Positions 38,088 through 51,027 of a stretch of DNA of 64,000 bases are shown here, one piece after another (the stretch's first letter is position 1; each line of letters starts with the position of its first letter). Made by a program: the position numbers and the translations under genes. The notes beneath the pieces were generated by a model. It was given only the letters and a program-made list of their open reading frames with translations. It did no database searches and was not told the DNA's origin. This stretch comes from Mycteria americana (taxonomy: Eukaryota; Chordata; Aves; Ciconiiformes; Ciconiidae): positions 25,204,501 through 25,268,500 of the forward strand of contig NC_134373.1 of NCBI RefSeq assembly GCF_035582795.1, in the 5' to 3' direction.

Positions 38088-39094
38088 TACTTTGGAGGGA
38101 AAGAAATGCTGCTAAATAAGTATCAAATACTGATGAGTGTTAATGGGGGTTTAAGAGACAAAGCGTCCAGTTTGAAGCACTTATTGGCGATGTCTACACT
38201 ATCACCACTTGCCAAAAACATTTCCATCATTGAGCAATGGTTGAGCTTTATAACTGACTTCCAGCATTTTAATCTAACCCAGCTCAGAGCAGGTGAGGAG
38301 CTGGCTGAATGTAACTCATCGAGATGATTTTGGGGATGACAACATTGTTCATAAATGTAAGTCAAATTCAGTAAGAAACTTCATTTGAAAAAAATCAGTT
38401 GGGGAAAAGGCAAAGGGGAAAGTGAGGAAACTGAAGGGGTTTTTTAATACATTCAAAATTTTAAAAATTGATTTTTGATCTTAGTATTTTTCTTTTAAAA
38501 TTGGTCTATTTTTAATAAAAAGTTATTAAAATGGAAGAATCCTGAAAGGGAGCAAAATGTTTTGTTTTAGGACAATTGAAATTGTTTAGGACAACACAAA
38601 ATTAATTATTTCTCTGATTATGTGATTCATCTGTCAACCTGCAAATTCCATTATTCATGCAGCTCTCAACTAGGTAATGCACTTATAGCCAAAATGACTA
38701 GCCAATATTCTGGACCTCATTGGCACGTATCTATTAGGATGTGAAGCTGACCATATGAATCATGTTTTCTTTCAAAAAATCCCATTGATTTGCAATGACT
38801 ACATAGAGATCTTCCTTGAATTCACTCAGAGCAAACAAGATACAATTTTCATATTCCCAGTTGCAAGCCAAACAGCGTTCCCTGAAAAGATACCCTCTTT
38901 CTTGGTTGCTGGTTTGCCATGGTAAGTTTATTTGGTTGTTTTTTTCTTGGTTGCTTTCTCCTGTCTTTAGGTGTTATATAGGTGTTTATATTTGTAGACT
39001 AGGCTGATCTTTATGCTAAAATGTACAGCATGCACCAATATACCCAAAGGTCTATACATTCAGTGAAAGGAAACTGTAGTTCCTGTCCCTACAG
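38088..39094. other. unannotated sequence
   Basis: Open frames at 38028-38327 (+) and 38123-38365 (-) overlap on opposite strands and have no further support. Confidence 0.45.
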
Positions 39095-39309
39095 TAATTG
39101 TTCATCGAGCTGGGAAGGTGAGGAATGAAAGCATCATACCAGAAGATGTATTAGTAACTTTCCCGTATGAAGTTCTCTGCTCCTGTAAAGACCCTAGTGA
39201 GTCAGAGAGTCAGTCTAAGATGGTGAAGAGTCAAGCTGACAGCCTGTTTGTACTGTGCTCAAACAGAACTCGGGCTAAAATAGAAGATCTACACATGGAA
39301 AAACCACAG
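39095..39309 (+). CDS. candidate internal exon, gene unknown
   Basis: A 215-bp stretch with an acceptor-like CTGTCCCTACAG and a consensus-like donor CAG|GTCAGT. The frame starts with the second base of a split codon, reads IVHRAGKVRNESIIPEDVL, and ends HMEKPQ on a codon boundary. Its composition (E, S, K, P, few low-complexity runs) is compatible with coding sequence. I recognise no domain. The exit phase (0) is compatible with the candidate at 48334, but there is no direct evidence that they belong to one transcript. Confidence 0.27.
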
Positions 39310-42300
39310 GTCAGTATTAGAAAGTATGGAAGGTTGTGTCTTGATGTTAAACTGAATAGTGTCCTGTTAATTTATGTATGCCTCAGAGCCTTTTAAGTTT
39401 TCTGGCACTGGATAATCAAATCCTAGTATAATCAAGTCAGTTTTCACTTTTCCAAGCCAAAAGATTCCATGCAGTATACTCAGCAGTGATCCTTTATGAG
39501 GTACTATAAAAAGCCAAATTCTGTTTTATCTATGTGGCCTTTCCTCAAGAAAATTTATGCTCTCTTGCTGGTTGAAATGTGTTAGCTGACACTCTTCTTC
39601 ACCAGAAATGCCTGTGGACTGAGTCATGATCAAGGATAGGATGTCTTATATTGGGATGGCTGCAGTAGTTCCCTACCCACACTGCAGGAACAGTTCAGAC
39701 ACTGATGTAGCAGCTACAGAATTGCAAATAAGAGCTTGGCATTTGTGTAATAAACTTTAGCAGTTCAACTACTGCTTTCCGAGAAGCGGAGCCAGCTCTG
39801 TAGTCAGGGTAGGAATCTCTAAGACAAGCAAGAAAAAGAGGGATGCAAAATGCTGTAACTGCCTCAACTTAAGCCATCCCCACTTGTGAATCAGACCCCT
39901 ACGGTGCCTTGACTGTTGTGGTGTGTATCCAGCAGGACATTTTGGAATGAAAGATAGTGCAGTATGAAATACTTTCTATTATTACTTGGATGAATTGGAG
40001 TTGGAAGAAACAGCTATTTATTAATCTTCATACAATGGTATTGCACATGGCTAGTCTGAGATTCAAAGTCCAATGGAAAGTAAATTTGACATTACAGGGA
40101 AACCCGAGTTCTTATAGTTTCAATATTAAGGAAAATAGTAGCACATTGTCTCAGAGAACAGTGTTATGGTTTTACAGAAAAAGGAATTAATCATACCGGA
40201 CACAGTCAGTTTTAAGTATGGCACAAACATAGTTTTGCAAAATGTCAGAATCATGCAGCAAAGACATACAACTGTAGACAATGACTAGAAAGAACTAAAG
40301 CCTCCCTGGTTACCTGGAATACTTAAGCATGACATTCCAAACTCAGTAGGGAAGGACTGAGACTCACAAATTGTCTGCTATCTAATTGTCTCTTGGCTCA
40401 GCTTGGAAAATGCAAATAGAACTAGACTGCAAAAATTGGTTCAAGAAGCCCTAACAGGATATCAAGCACTAAGCAGTGTACAGCAGATGGTAAAAGATTT
40501 TTAAAAAGCAATCTTCTTGAAGTTCACAATAGTCTAGGGAGTTAGAAAATGGCAGGTGGAGCAGGAACTATAACAGGTTATGAATTGTCAATAATTTCCT
40601 TTTCAGTGGCAATGAAACTGCTCTTGAAATCACCAAAAAGTTATAGAGATACACTGTAATTGGAAGGCAAATACCTCAAGTGAGAACAGACACAAAGATG
40701 TAACAACTACAAGAACTGCAGAGGAAGAATGTAATCTTCTGAATTAGCATTTATGAGCTAATACAGAATTATGGTCAGTCCAGAAAATCTTGGACCTAGC
40801 TGCCTTTAAAAGAATGCAAAAAAGAAACACAGGCTATAAATCAAGAGAATGAAACAGCCTAAATATTTAGGAACATATCCAGTAGCAGAGCATTATTACT
40901 GAGATTGTCAGTGTCCTTCATTACTGTACAAAGGACACAAAAACTATGCCCCAAGATACTTGAAGTTTACAATCAAAATAGATATTGCAGCATAGACGTA
41001 AACAGTGTATATGGTAGGAGGCTACATTTGAAGAGTACACAGCGATGCAGAGGACATGCATGTGTACACAATCAGTTCTAGGTTTTTACCTGCACTGGAT
41101 GCATATTTTATTTACCAGCTACCTCTGCTGACTTCTTCAATCCCCAGTAGAATACTAAGGAAATTAGAGACATGACTCTCACCAGCATACCAGTTGTAAA
41201 AATAAACAATTCCTGACAACAAATAATAACTGTTAAAGTGTTGTCGAATTTGTTATTTTCCGGCCCCTTATCCTCTCACTATGGTAAGCAACTGTCTACT
41301 TCCCCTATGCTTCAAGTCAGCCATTCTGTCTTTGGTAGAACAAACATACTGACAGCAGAAATTAAAAAAGAAAGTGAATTACTGTTGTCAAGCTGATACA
41401 AAGTAAATGGAGGATGTTGCACAATTTCAAGGAAATGGACAAGAAAATTAGCGTGTAATTATCTTGGTTAGTCTGCATTTAGATAGCCTGAAACAGTGGC
41501 ATCAAAGACAGATGTGAATTTTCCCATTCATCTTAATGGAGGACTAACTGCAAAGCATAATTATGACAACTTTAATGCTAATAGTGTTAACTGTTCCATT
41601 TCTGAATCATACACCAGATATATCCATTACAGCACCACTTCATTACTGTTGAGCTTACTTGATATGTGCTAATGTTTCATTCATCTTAAATGATTACCTA
41701 GAAAAATACTGCTGGAGCCCACAGAATGTCCGAAAGCAGAAAGGCACAAGGGACAATCTCAGAGTCAAACATAAAATTGCTGCTTTCAGATCTCATTCCT
41801 AGACTTTTAGCTAAATAGCTCATTGATTGCTGATGTCTGCTTGTCATAATATTGTTTTTCCACTGCAAGAGAAGTCTGCTAGCTTCAGACTTCCCTTTCC
41901 CCTCTCTGATCTTCCTATAAGGAACTCTTTAAATATTTATGTCAAAGAGTACCAGTTAGAAATTAGTTTGAGACTTCCAAAAAAATCCAGAAAAACTGTA
42001 TTGCTGATAAGGAAGAATGTCACACAGCTATAGCCTAGAGAGACAAGGGTGAAGAGACCACAGCCTCAGAAAGCTGAGACTTATTAACTCTGTGGGGTAT
42101 TAGCTTTCCAGAATGGGTATGTTTGGAACAGTGACAATTACGTAGTAACAGACAAAAATTCAATTCTCTCACCTCATCTCCTCTAATTGTAACAATAGTA
42201 ATGTATCAAAACAGTTAAAGTCTTCCCACTCAATTAGCTCATGTGGGGGAGATAGACAACTTATTCCTACTCCTTATTTTACAGTTAGCCGGTTGCCTTA

Positions 42301-43208
42301 CTCTCTTAGCAGGTGGCAGAGTCCAAGGATACAGGTGGTTTTTCAACTTTCATTTAAAATGACTGATAGTTTGGGCAAAATTCCTGTAAGTCAAGTCAAA
42401 AGAACCTGTCCTGCAGCAACCTCAACATGGCACATAAAGGAGAGAGAATAAGCACTGGTTATTTGGAGCACTGGAAGAAATCCCACTTATGTTTTCTTGC
42501 TGATAACCCAACTCAGAGAGAAAGAGATGATGCTCTTCAGGAAGCAAGGTCTCTCCTGCCCAAATGAGTTGGCAGGGAATAGGTGACAGGCCATGTTAGT
42601 GAAGAGAAAATCTTAGGTGATTCTTTTTTAAGTCAGTAGTTTTCTGTCCTTTCCACAATGTAGTGACTCCCTTAAAGACCACTTTTATATATGTGTGTAT
42701 ACATGTATATATGTATTTATACACACACATATAAGTACAAGTAAATGTGTATTTTTTGGAGATTCCTCAAAAATTGCAGAAGAAAACCAAGGTGCTTGAA
42801 TTTAGTGGGCGGAAAGTGGGTTAGAAATAGGACAGTTTATCAAATTATGGTGGTCCCATCCCACAGACTGTTGTCCTTTCTTTGCAAGCTGTATAAATTC
42901 AGCCTTCAGCTACATTTCCAACTTCGATTCCTTGTCACATTTCTCATTCCTGTCTCTCTGCTCAGCCAATGACAGCAGTGCCAATCCCCCAGTTGTTAAA
43001 TCTATCCGAAAGCTTCCCCCCTCCTACTTTATATCACCCTAAAAGTGATTTTTGCAGCCTCTCCTCCAGAAAGAGTGAATTTGAACACAAAGACGGAATA
43101 TTTGAGCCAACGAGAGAAGTAAAAAGAGAATCCTTGGAGTCTTTTCTTTAACTCATGTTATCCTATGCACATCACAGGAAGGAGAATGTCCCTTTAAATA
43201 GTTTGGGA
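39310..43208. other. unannotated sequence
   Basis: No supported gene or repeat apart from the inverted TG/TA-rich repeat at 42683-42735. Confidence 0.45.
42683..42735. repeat. TA/TG-rich inverted repeat
   Basis: The arms TATATATGTGTGTATA and TATACACACACATATA are nearly complementary and are separated by a TA-rich loop. This can form a hairpin or cruciform. It probably arose from microsatellite expansion. Confidence 0.6.
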
Positions 43209-43220
43209 GCCCTCTAGTGA
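43209..43220 (-). promoter_or_regulatory. CTCF-like motif
   Basis: On the minus strand, TCACTAGAGGGC differs from the CTCF core CCASYAGRKGGC only at the first base. A single motif is weak evidence of occupancy. Confidence 0.35.
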
Positions 43221-45225
43221 TTCTTCCTGTCTTTCACTGAAGAAACCATGAGATCCTCCCCCCTACCAGTGGAGGTAGGTGAAGGGGCCTTTCTACATAG
43301 CTAATGGACCCAGCATTTTCCATCCCATGATGCCAGGGTTAGTTCCACAAATACCTAATGTGGCACAACGAACCAGAATAAAGTGCTTTCCTTTCCTCAG
43401 TCACCTCTGTCCATTTTATTCATCATTTAAATTCCTGTTTTGCAAAGTTGCAAACTCTGGGAGATCAGAGACTTAAATCTTGGCAGCATTTGTCTTGGTT
43501 TGCAAAGGACCTTCAGGGCAGAACCCCAAGTACATGTACACTTGTGTGTGCTGCAAACCCTTCCGAGTTGTCAAAAATTAGAGTGTAAATCCCGAGCCTT
43601 CAGATTATGGTGCGAGCTAAACCTTTTGCTATTCTACCATTACAAACCATAAGCTCTTATAAAATATATTTTTAGGAGTCCTATTGAATCGCACAGTATG
43701 TAGCATAATGTAATCAATACAAGAAGCTGCATATAAATAATCTGTTTGGATTCTCACACATTTTAAGATGAGAGAGGGCACCATTCCCAGCAGTACTCCC
43801 CCCCCTCCCTCAGAGTTCACACCTTTTATGGGGGAAAATGATTGTAAAGTATTCATTTAAGCCAATAACCAAAGCTTATGTTATTCATTTCTCGGTGATA
43901 TACATAGTGCTCTTTTTGTATACTATTAACTGTGGACATATGTTTTTCATTTGACTATGTTACTTACACACACAATTCTTTTAAAAAATATGTAAAATAT
44001 AACAGCTGCTGTAAAAAAAATATTTTTAGATCTCTCAAGTGCCTAACGAGCTGCAGTGCACAACAAAAATGGTTTGGTCTTTGTAACATGCCCATAGTAA
44101 AATACCATGGAAGAGTTTAATCCGCTTGGTCATCTCCCCGGAAGGGAGCAAATTGACACAGCTCTAATATGACAATGTGCTTCTGTGGGGTATATTCCTT
44201 GGCTATAACAGCAAGGTCTTGATCATTCACTGCATCAAAGCAATGATACAAACAATGGATCAGCCAACTTTTAAAACAGCAGTATAAAAGCAATTGTAAA
44301 GGCACCAACTGTATCATCTGAGCTCTGCTTTGACATTGCTGTTTTCTGATGGCAAAAATATACCTATTTCCTGCCAGTGTAAGTGAGAGATTAAGGGGTA
44401 AATATAGAAAACCTAAAGTTTGCTTTGGATGAGAAGTTTTTTCTTTATGAATTATTGAATAAATCAAATATCCTTGGTTCTCGTCCCAACAGAGTGTGAT
44501 GATTGCTAGCTTGAAAAAATGTAGCAAGAGCAAACGTTGGCAAGAGTGAAGCATTATAATGTGATGTCTACAGAGATTTAGAGATAGGAAGGATTGTCAG
44601 TTGCAGTCGATGCTATCAATGTTGGTAGAAGATATTTAAACTGTAATTCTACCTAGATTAAGGTACTTAAAAACAGTGTTCATGGTTTGAAAACAACCTG
44701 TGTGAACCTCTTTTAAGGAATGAATTCCACCGCTGGTTAATACATAGATGCAGATTATTCCATTGCAACACTTTTGGCTGCTACCATGTGAGGGAATGGC
44801 AAGTATGGAAAACTGCCAAAACTGAATGTCTTCTTCCTTCTCTTCCAGTTGATAAGACAGGAGAACTAAAATGCTTTTTTGAAATCAGTCATGTGGTATC
44901 TGGAGAGTAGGATGAGAAAACATAATCTTTATGAAGATCCCAGTCATACAGCGGTAGAGAACATACTGGGGAGGATCCTGCTCTCAGAAGAGCTCTGACA
45001 TTCCCTGCAGCAGCTGCAGCACCATTCTGCAAATTTTCTGTTGCCGTTTGATGGGGAGCCATGGTCTTTATTTGCACCAGGTCCTGCTCTGCCAGGTTCT
45101 GCTAAAGCACCTTGCATGATCCGAGTTAGATGTCTAGACAGTGTTTCTCATTTCTTTGTTTCTCCCACATTTTCATTGCTTTAGTCGTGATGTTTCCAGA
45201 GTGTTAAGTCCAATGTGTCCAAAGA
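43221..45225. other. unannotated sequence
   Basis: No gene recognised. The 145-codon minus-strand frame at 44117-44554 is within what chance allows and has no family resemblance. A C-run lies at 43798-43806. Confidence 0.45.
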
Positions 45226-45351
45226 TGTCCAGAGTGTTCAAAGCTGTGTAGATAGTGTCACTGAAGCACTTCCATTCTGCTTCAAAGGTGTCCAGGGTGT
45301 ACAAAGTTGCACAGACAATGTCCTTGAATCACTTCCAGTCAGCTTTTATGT
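45226..45351. repeat. 63-bp tandem duplication
   Basis: Two adjacent diverged units (45226-45288 and 45289-45351) share TGTCCAGRGTGTNCAAAG, CAGAY or TAGAT, TGAANCACTTCCA and CTTT in the same order. The period is a multiple of three and plus-strand translation shows a repeated MSLKHFHSA/MSLNHFQSA, but no coding function is evident. A fragment of a further unit (TTTCCAGAGTGTTAAG) lies just upstream near 45192. Confidence 0.7.
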
Positions 45352-47230
45352 CACAGGAAGCTGCAGTAGTGGTATCCAGCTGGCTTTCCACTGATTTTCA
45401 AAGTGATGGTTTTACAGCATCAATTTTACAGTATTAACTTTAAAATTATTGAAATTTATCTTATTCCAAAGCTTTTGCTTAGTTTGATGTGGGTGTTAGA
45501 CTTTCCACAGATCAGTTAATTTGACATTTGAATCCTCCTCCCATAGGCTGATGCTGATGTTGCCCTGGAAGTGATGTAATCAATCACTGCCAATTTTTAG
45601 AATGGGAATATGTCTAGGGAATTTGGTTTTACTTGGAATCTGAAGGCCTGTGATCATATTAAGTATATTTATTTAGGAAGAATGTGTCACTGGTTTTGCA
45701 CTTTTCATACTGTATGTTTCAATAATACCAGCAGCCTTGAGTTTTCCTCAAAACAAGCTTTGATGCCACCAGGATAATAATTATGCTCGTCTTTAGTATC
45801 TGAGAATTTATATGATTCATGTCTTCATGAAAGTTATCTCTTATTTAGCTGTGTTTAAGTAGTATTTAGTCAGTAATGATGGCGGCATAGCATTTCCTGT
45901 AAAGTAGCAATCCTGTAAAGTATAGTAATTTTTGCCATTGGGCACTCTAGTTTATCGATCATTGGAGATGTAACAGTGAAACCACTGTCAGTTTCTCCAG
46001 TATTTCCTCAGTAATTACAGGTCTACAGTACAGATAGCTAATTGAAGTTTCCTTAAAATTGCTTTCGTCTTAAGGAAAATTTCATTTAGTGTTATATGAA
46101 TTTCCTATCTGGTGACTGCATTGTTGGGCAGGGCAGTTCATCACATTGGATCATTAAGTGGATGTCAGTAAGTGCCTGTATGATCCTGTTCAAAGATGTA
46201 AATTTAAAGAACTTAAAATAAAGGGAAGGGATGTTCCTCAGGGAATGTCTGTGCTGTGCAATTAAATGCAGTGCAGATAGCTCTGAACTAGTGCTGACCC
46301 ATCTACAAACTGACCAGCTGCGTTAGCATGATTTTGCACTTCAATAAAATCTTTGACTCCCAGTAGTAAGCCCTGGCTCCAGCTCAGTGCCATGGTGATG
46401 CAGACATACTGCTTTTGCTTCCAGAGCAGGAGTTTGATCTGCTGTGCTCTGTTGTGTGGGAGTCACTGAACTCTAGTATGGCTTCTAGCCGTTGGAAAGT
46501 CATCTGTGATCCTGAATTTTGTGTGAGCAGATTTTGCAATTGTAACTGCTATTGAGTCCATACCTACAGCTTTGCTGGTTTTTTGTCACCTCAGAAGTCT
46601 GAAAGAACGGTAGATCAACTTGATTTCGATGCCAAACACATATGCTATAGCAGTATCACTCATCCAGATTCAGCCACAAGATAGAGACAAAGAAGGTGAG
46701 GTAAAACTGTCTAGAATGTGTGGCTGTAATTCCTGTGGAATTTGACAAACCTGTGTCAGTGATCTAGTGTGTGTACTTAAACTGCATGACAGACTTCCTG
46801 CACTAAGTTAGAACTGGATCTAATTTGACCTCAAGCGTACACACTTGTCTGCAGGTGTCTATTTGCAACAGCAGCACTTTGGAAGAGAGTTTAAGCTTAA
46901 GAGTAGAGATAGGGATCTGGTTTCCCTTGGCAGGTTGCAGGTGACTCCTGAGCTAAGGAACTAGCATGATTGCGCTATGCTCAGAAGGATAATACAGAAT
47001 GGTTTGATTTTTAAAATGATACGGCAATTGGTATTCTGCTTTTTTGTTTTGTTTTGGTGAAAAACAAATTGTCTTTAAATTTTAAGTGGCTTTTGGATTT
47101 AGGTAAGGGAAGCAGAAAGGTAGAGAAAGGAGAGAAATACTTGTATTCACGGGAGATTTCTCAGCTCTTCCATTTCAGACGTACAACATGCATTGAACTT
47201 TTTTGCTAGAATGAAGCAAGACAAAGGGAG
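45352..47230. other. unannotated sequence
   Basis: No gene or recognisable repeat. Confidence 0.45.
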
Positions 47231-47349
47231 TTTGGGACGAATCGCTCCCAGCAAGTAAACGTGCTTTATTCTCAGTTTAGTTTAGAGGATAGGCAGTGGG
47301 TGTGGAAGATAATTAGGGTTTGAGGACTGAGAGCGTAGCGGAAAAACCT

Positions 47350-47361
47350 GCACTAGGGGGC
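47350..47361 (+). promoter_or_regulatory. CTCF-like motif beside a CpG-rich patch
   Basis: GCACTAGGGGGC, followed by AGC, matches the CTCF core CCASYAGRKGGC at all but the first position. It sits just before the CpG-rich patch. It points in the opposite direction to the motif at 43.2 kb. Confidence 0.45.
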
Positions 47362-47364
47362 AGC

Positions 47365-47506
47365 CGATAACTGATGCGTTGGATTAGCGAGGCGGTGCGT
47401 GGCCCGCGGCGCTCGGGAGTTGGCCCGGGGCATCCATGCACTGCGCGGCCCCTCAGGCAAGGTTTGCGCTTGCAGAAACGCTTTGGCCAGCGCTGCCTCT
47501 CCTGCG
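47365..47506. promoter_or_regulatory. compact CpG-rich patch (mini CpG island)
   Basis: I count 16 CpGs in about 142 bases, including CCCGCGGCGCTCGGG, in a window where CpG is otherwise rare. Both strands are open across it (79 codons +, 47374-47613; 80 codons -, 47313-47555), which is common for GC-rich DNA. CTGC|GTAAGC near 47502 could serve as a splice donor on the plus strand. On the minus strand an AATAAA lies downstream at about 47263-47268. Possible readings are a small promoter with a first exon, a regulatory element, or a GC-rich insertion such as a retrocopy. It is too short to meet standard CpG-island length thresholds. Confidence 0.55.
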
Positions 47507-48333
47507 TAAGCACAAGAATGAAAAGGTCTGGCATGATATTAGAAACCCTGCACATGAGAGTGGTGGTGAACTACAGTGATACAGAAAGCTGGGACAAAGA
47601 AATCTTCTCTTGATTTTAGCAGTAGTACTGTTCTGACTCCGGGCTTTTTAAAGAGCTGCATTTTAAAGCAAGGTTGTTGATTTTATTTTATTTCATTTCA
47701 TTCATCTTAAAGTAATTTACATTTGTTTAGACAGAGAACATTTTTCTAGGGAAGAGGAAAGAAAGATGAAGTTTAGCTCATTGTCAAAATAAGTAGAAAA
47801 ACTATAGTCATCAAGCAAACAAGATAATTTTTGAAACCTTTTCCTTTTTAAAGTCACTTTAATATAAAATTATACCAAAGATTGTTGCTTATTGCTCAAC
47901 TTTTCTGTCAGCAGCACGTACTCATGAAATGACACTTCAGATTTTGAAGTGAATTTACCCAATTCAGCAGAACACTTAGATATAGGCCTGGAATGCAGGT
48001 AGGAATAGGAAGCTGTAAGTGCACTTCAGATTCAGAGGTTCAGAATTCTCACGGCAAGAACATTTATCTCAAGGAGGGAGGTTGGGTTCCATGACCATTT
48101 GGCAGACCTACCTGTGCTATGATTGCCGATCCGAGTGTTATTTAGGGAAACTGTGGTGGTTGCAAGCAAGGTATGAGTTTTGGATCATAGTAAGAAATCA
48201 GAAAAAGTCCTGGTCAGAGAGGACTTGAGAACTACTGTATAAACATACTTGAAATCTGCATTGTATTTACTTTGCAGAACACAGCTTCAGCTCTCAGAAA
48301 TGAAAATTTTATTTCCTGTTTTGCTAAATGAAG
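47507..48333. other. unannotated sequence
   Basis: No gene or repeat recognised. Confidence 0.45.
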
Positions 48334-48447
48334 GAGCTGAGGCAGGGGGACAAAGTGATGCTTCGAAAGTGTCACAACAAGGAAAACTGGAAAAGTTTTT
48401 TGACAAAGGAAGATAGAAAAGTGCTAGAAGAAGCAAACATTCCAATG
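48334..48447 (+). CDS. candidate internal exon, gene unknown
   Basis: A 114-bp stretch, in frame at both ends (38 codons). It is preceded by a pyrimidine-rich tract (TTTTATTTCCTGTTTTGC) with an AG at 48332-48333, and followed by a good donor ATG|GTAAAG. The peptide starts ELRQGDKVMLRKCHNKENW and ends LEEANIPM, strongly charged and helix-like. An alternative acceptor after GGCAG would start at 48346 in the same frame. I do not recognise a family. The frame stays open to 48516 beyond the donor. Confidence 0.3.
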
Positions 48448-51027
48448 GTAAAGTGTGCACCAAAGTGTGGAGCCCTTGCTAGTCTAATCCTGTTGACTTT
48501 GCTATATAGACAGTGAGGAGAGACAAGCTCCTCTAGAGTCAGACGAAGAGCTTCACTTCTAAGGGAGGTTTCTAATTTTCTGATGATTAAAAAGAAAGCC
48601 CAGGAAGATCTGACTAGCAAGGTCTGACTAGCAAGGATTCTTTATAGTGCAAGTGAATGATTTTATAATTTCCCATTTCTATAACTTTCCTTCTTTCTTT
48701 TCTTCCAATATCTGGCATGTATCTTACAAAAGAGCATATGAACTGCCTGCTGGCTTTCCTTAGTAGGTAAATACGTGGAATTTTGTGAATCTCAGCTTCT
48801 CCCCACTTTTTAAAACCTCAGAAAGTTATGGTAGTGCCCAAGCCCACAAGGCCATGATATTTTCACTTTGGAACTGATATACTCTAAGAAGAATAGATTT
48901 TATGTCAGTTTGCATGATTCATTTTAAAGTAGAGTCCTGATACATAAATGAGGTTTGGAGACTACCTTAGTGTGAAAAGTAATACATTTTGGCCCTGTGA
49001 ACCAGAGTATTACACCTGTACCAAGTTATCAGCACTGTGTATTTTAACATGTAAAGCTGCAAATTATTTGCTGCTCATCTCCATACTTGAGCTATTGCAA
49101 TTGTAATCCACTGAGACCATCCTAACTGGAAATTTTCTTAGTGGAGTTGATGGCTGGTAGGGAATTTTGCATCTCTGATATTTGATTTCTTCACATGCTT
49201 CTTGAGCTATAACCATGCGCATTTGCTTGCCTATGTATTGAAAATGTTGGGTTTTTTATTCCCTCATCTTTGCACATCACTGATGTGCAATGTTGAGCAG
49301 TAAAGGTAAACTATTGTGTGGGGCTTCAGATTTGATGGGTCAGTTATTTAATAGTGTATTCTTAAGACTACCAAGGGCAGTCAGAGATTTAGGCAAGCAC
49401 TTTTATATCCCACAGCAATAAAAATCCTGTGCTACCAAGTAAAAATTCAGCAGTGGAAAACCAAAAAAATATTAGCTGTATAAAGTATGAGAAACTTTAA
49501 TACCACTTCACAATGACTGTCTTCTGCCTGTTCTGATCAGAAGCCAGATAATGCTTTTCGTCGCTAGTTCCCCTGTGTATTGTTTTTAGACTTATGACAT
49601 GATATTACCATCTGTGCTACTCACATTTTGGGTACAATTCTAGATCTGTGTATTTTAAGACATGAATTTATAGCTGAAGTGCTTGAGAGTCTCAGAGTTA
49701 CACAAACATTCTCTCTGGTTTTGTGCCATATCAGCATATATCAAGAAGATAGTCCCTGTCCCCCAAAGCTGAAACTTCAAATCAGCAGAGAGAAAGGAAA
49801 AAATGGGAAAAACAAAGAAATAATAAGGCAATATTAATAAGTGAGGTAGTTGTCAGTTCAGTAGTGTTGCTCTATTTATAGGCATCAAGACAAAGGAAGG
49901 CTTGAAAGATGTGAAGCTAGTGAGGTGTTCCTATCAGTAAATTATAATCTATTATTAAATTAGAACTTCGTTCTGGTGGTTATGACTCTTATTTTACACA
50001 TAATCAGAAGCATCATCCCTGTCACTACTGTGTTTTCTGCATAAAGCACATTGCTATTTTACAACTGATTTGTGAAAATGAAAACAATGAAAATTCAATC
50101 CAATGCACTGATCTGTATTTTTTGTCTCTTCGTCTTTTCTGAAAAACTTTCAGTCATGGTAGAATAACAACAAAGATTGCTTCAAGCTTTTTATTTCTGA
50201 AACGGATCTGGCTGATGCAAATGTTAGGAAAAGACCATGAGAGAGGGCAAGGAAACCTTAAATGAATTCACTCCTTTTTCAACAGAGAACATATTGAAAT
50301 AAGCTTTGCATTGCCAGAATTAGGCAATATTACCAGACACTGGTCTTACAAATGTTTTTGAGAATGTCATTCCCTCTCACATGCCAGCTACGTTAGAATC
50401 AAGCAAATATATTTTTAGTAACTACTTCAGAATTGTTTAGTCTTTTTCTGCTAACAGAATCATTCTTTATGGGCCCTGGTTTTGGCAGATTTATATAAAC
50501 TGAACTGACTGGCAGTAACTTACTTTGTATATTATTTACACTGACATTCCCTTTTTCTATCTATCTGGATGACTAAATAATATAACAAAGAGGTGTCGTG
50601 ATGAACCAATGAGATATCAGAAGAATGTGACCATCTTCCTTTCTGAGCCAGGGATGACTCAGTCTTCATTCCTGAAGGAAAGATATGTTGCTCTAAGATT
50701 GATTTTATGGACCATATTTAAATTTTCTCCTCAAATATTTTGTACATGGTTTTAGGTTGAACTTGTTTATGGTAGATTGAGGACAAATGCAAGCACGAGT
50801 AACAAGTTCTTCAGGCTCTATACAAAGCAGAGTGCTGGCAGTAGTACAGCTCTGAGTTTGAGCTACAGGGCAGTGCATAGCTTGGACTTGGCAACACATT
50901 GACAAGGTCATGTGGCCTTTGGATCTGACCTGACTCCTGGTTTGCTATGGAATACAATAATGATGCATATGATGCATTTTCTAGATGATAATGAAAGAAC
51001 TAATTCTGTTTCTATTCTCCTGCTCAA
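48448..51027. other. unannotated sequence
   Basis: No gene or recognisable repeat. Confidence 0.45.

Noticed and set aside
42033..42055. AGAGAGACAAGGGTG, similar to a reptile repeat starting GAGAGACAAGGTGGGTGAGG
   Set aside because: Similarity ends after about 15 bases and the rest of the repeat does not follow.
44117..44554. 145-codon minus-strand frame
   Set aside because: The length is near what chance gives in 64 kb. There is no splice or promoter context and no recognisable family.
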